Of a DNA stretch of 15,677 bases, positions 14,611 to 15,677 are shown one piece after another. The stretch comes from JBBSGD01 sp038254435 (lineage in GTDB: Bacteria > Actinomycetota > CADDZG01 > WHSQ01). The notes below the pieces were generated by a model that worked only from the letters and a program-made list of their open reading frames with translations, made no database searches and was not told the origin of the DNA. The position numbers were made by a program, and so were the translations under genes. How positions within the stretch are numbered: position 1 is the first letter of the stretch; every line of letters starts with the position of its first letter. The stretch covers positions 1 through 15,677 of the forward strand of contig JBBSGD010000042.1 in the NCBI GenBank assembly GCA_038254435.1, given 5' to 3'.

Positions 14611-15677
14611 TGAGGCGGATAACACCACGACGGCGGCGCAGGCGCCTCGCACAGAGGGCCTCAGCGGCGCCGACGCACGGGCGCGCGAGGCCCTCTTGCG
14701 CACCGAGATCGCCCACCTCAACGGCGCCACGGCACCCGTCGTTGAGCTTGTGGGAGCGATAGACGAAGACGCCGGCTGGGCCGAGCACGGGGGCTGCTTG
14801 TCCCCGGTCCACTTCCTGTCGTGGCAGTGCGGGGTAGCGAGGCGCGACGCGGCTCGGTGGGTGCGCGCCGCCCGCAAGCTGCGCCGGCTGCCTGCCACCC
14901 GGGGCGCCTTTGGGGCCGGGTGGGTGTCCTTGACCCAGGTCGAGGCGATCGCGACGGTGGCCACCCCCGCAAGCGATGCCAGCTACCTAGAGTGGGCCGG
15001 CAAGCTCACCGCCCAGCAGCTCGAGCGTCTCACCCGCAGCGTCGCGGCTACCAGCAGGCTGCAAGGGGACGCGGCCAAAAAGGTGCACCGTGATCGCTTC
15101 CTTAACACCAGCTGGGACGATGCCGGTGCCTACCGCATCTGTGGGAGCCTTGCGAGCGAGCAGGGAGCGCTCGTTGACAAGGCGCTTGAGATGGCCCGCA
15201 GCGAGCTCTTTTGCTGTGGCGACAGCCCCGATGCGGCGGCGCGTGAGTCCTTTGGGGCGCGCAGCGCAGATGCTCTCACCCACATGGCGGAGTCCGCCCT
15301 GGGCTCTGACGCTAAGCGCTCGGGCGCAGACGCCGTCCAGGTGATGGTGCACCTCACCCCCGATGCGCTGGCTGCAAACGGAAGCGAGTCCGGCGGCGAT
15401 GGGGACGCCGCGCGCTGTGACATCGAGCCCGGGGTGGGGCTGTCGGCTGAGGCTGCCACGAGGCTGTGCTGCGACGCCAGCTTCGTGACCCTCAAAGAGG
15501 ACTCGAGCGGCAACCCCGTGAGCATCGGGCGCAAGACCCGGCGCATCCCGCCCGCCCTGCGCCGTGCCCTCAACGCCCGCGATCCCCGCTGCCGCTTCCC
15601 GGGCTGCAACAACGTGCGCTTCAAAGACGGCCACCACATCGAGCACTGGACCAAGGGGGGCGAGACCACGATCGTCA
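14603..15677 (+). CDS. DUF222/13E12-type HNH endonuclease, 3' end outside window
   Basis: This is the 13E12-repeat family of actinobacteria: an N-terminal DUF222 helical region (about residues 25-300) and a C-terminal HNH nuclease domain. Visible are the family motif SIGRKTRRIPPALRRAL, then RDPRCRFPGCNN with the zinc cysteines Cys330 and Cys335, and HHIEHW with His344, His345 and His348, part of the HNH active site. The window ends at codon 358, before the last CxxHH-type zinc residues. The ATG at 14603 is chosen because promoter and LexA box fit it exactly; no SD is expected for a leaderless gene. Family members are often mobile or repeated and several are known to be SOS-induced in mycobacteria. 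The protein's target is unknown. Confidence 0.92.
   Translation, partial: MFDEADNTTTAAQAPRTEGLSGADARAREALLRTEIAHLNGATAPVVELVGAIDEDAGWAEHGGCLSPVHFLSWQCGVARRDAARWVRAARKLRRLPATRGAFGAGWVSLTQVEAIATVATPASDASYLEWAGKLTAQQLERLTRSVAATSRLQGDAAKKVHRDRFLNTSWDDAGAYRICGSLASEQGALVDKALEMARSELFCCGDSPDAAARESFGARSADALTHMAESALGSDAKRSGADAVQVMVHLTPDALAANGSESGGDGDAARCDIEPGVGLSAEAATRLCCDASFVTLKEDSSGNPVSIGRKTRRIPPALRRALNARDPRCRFPGCNNVRFKDGHHIEHWTKGGETTIV

Overview
The window is high-GC DNA, roughly two thirds G+C by eye, and looks like an actinobacterial chromosome. The clues are a 13E12-type DUF222/HNH endonuclease, a DUF6458-type small membrane protein, a DUF5679-type zinc-ribbon protein, GTG starts, a LexA box of the form TCGAAC-N4-GTTCGA, and candidate leaderless genes. 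No genus or class can be assigned from the sequence alone.

Region 1 (1-5952) is a histidine-utilisation cluster: the 3' part of hutI (imidazolonepropionase), hutH (histidine ammonia-lyase), a HutF-like amidohydrolase, a decayed phospholipase C-type phosphoesterase, and hutU (urocanate hydratase). HutH deaminates histidine to urocanate, HutU hydrates it to imidazolonepropionate, HutI opens the ring to formimidoylglutamate, and a HutF enzyme would remove the imino nitrogen. The genes are not one operon; their orientations run + - + (pseudogene +) -. Two convergent gene ends share a CTAG tetranucleotide as both stop codons.

Region 2 (6057-8084) holds thyX (flavin-dependent thymidylate synthase) with an unusual signature motif and a 14-bp tandem duplication across its start. 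It also holds a 51-residue four-cysteine zinc-ribbon protein preceded by two close dyads, and a stand-alone RecB-family nuclease with an iron-sulfur-type cysteine pattern.

Region 3 (8326-13476) contains a two-gene operon (saccharopine-dehydrogenase-like oxidoreductase plus an unknown 133-residue protein), a histidine-phosphatase-family protein, an EamA-type transporter, a DUF6458-like membrane protein followed by a 12-bp perfect hairpin, a 57-residue cysteine-containing ORF, and a PBP4-type D,D-carboxypeptidase. The last two overlap tail to tail.

Region 4 (13553-15677) looks accessory. It has a small charged protein ending in sliding-clamp-binding-like motifs, a stand-alone phage-type protein preceded by a candidate 21-codon leader ORF, and a divergent DUF222/HNH endonuclease that runs off the window. 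The endonuclease has the most complete regulatory region here: a CRP-like palindrome about 60 bp upstream, a TTGACG-N17-TACTAT promoter predicted to start transcription at the ATG itself, and a perfect LexA (SOS) box lying across the -10 end, start point and start codon. I saw no rRNA, tRNA, CRISPR array or intact insertion sequence, and no gene-free gap longer than 300 bases.
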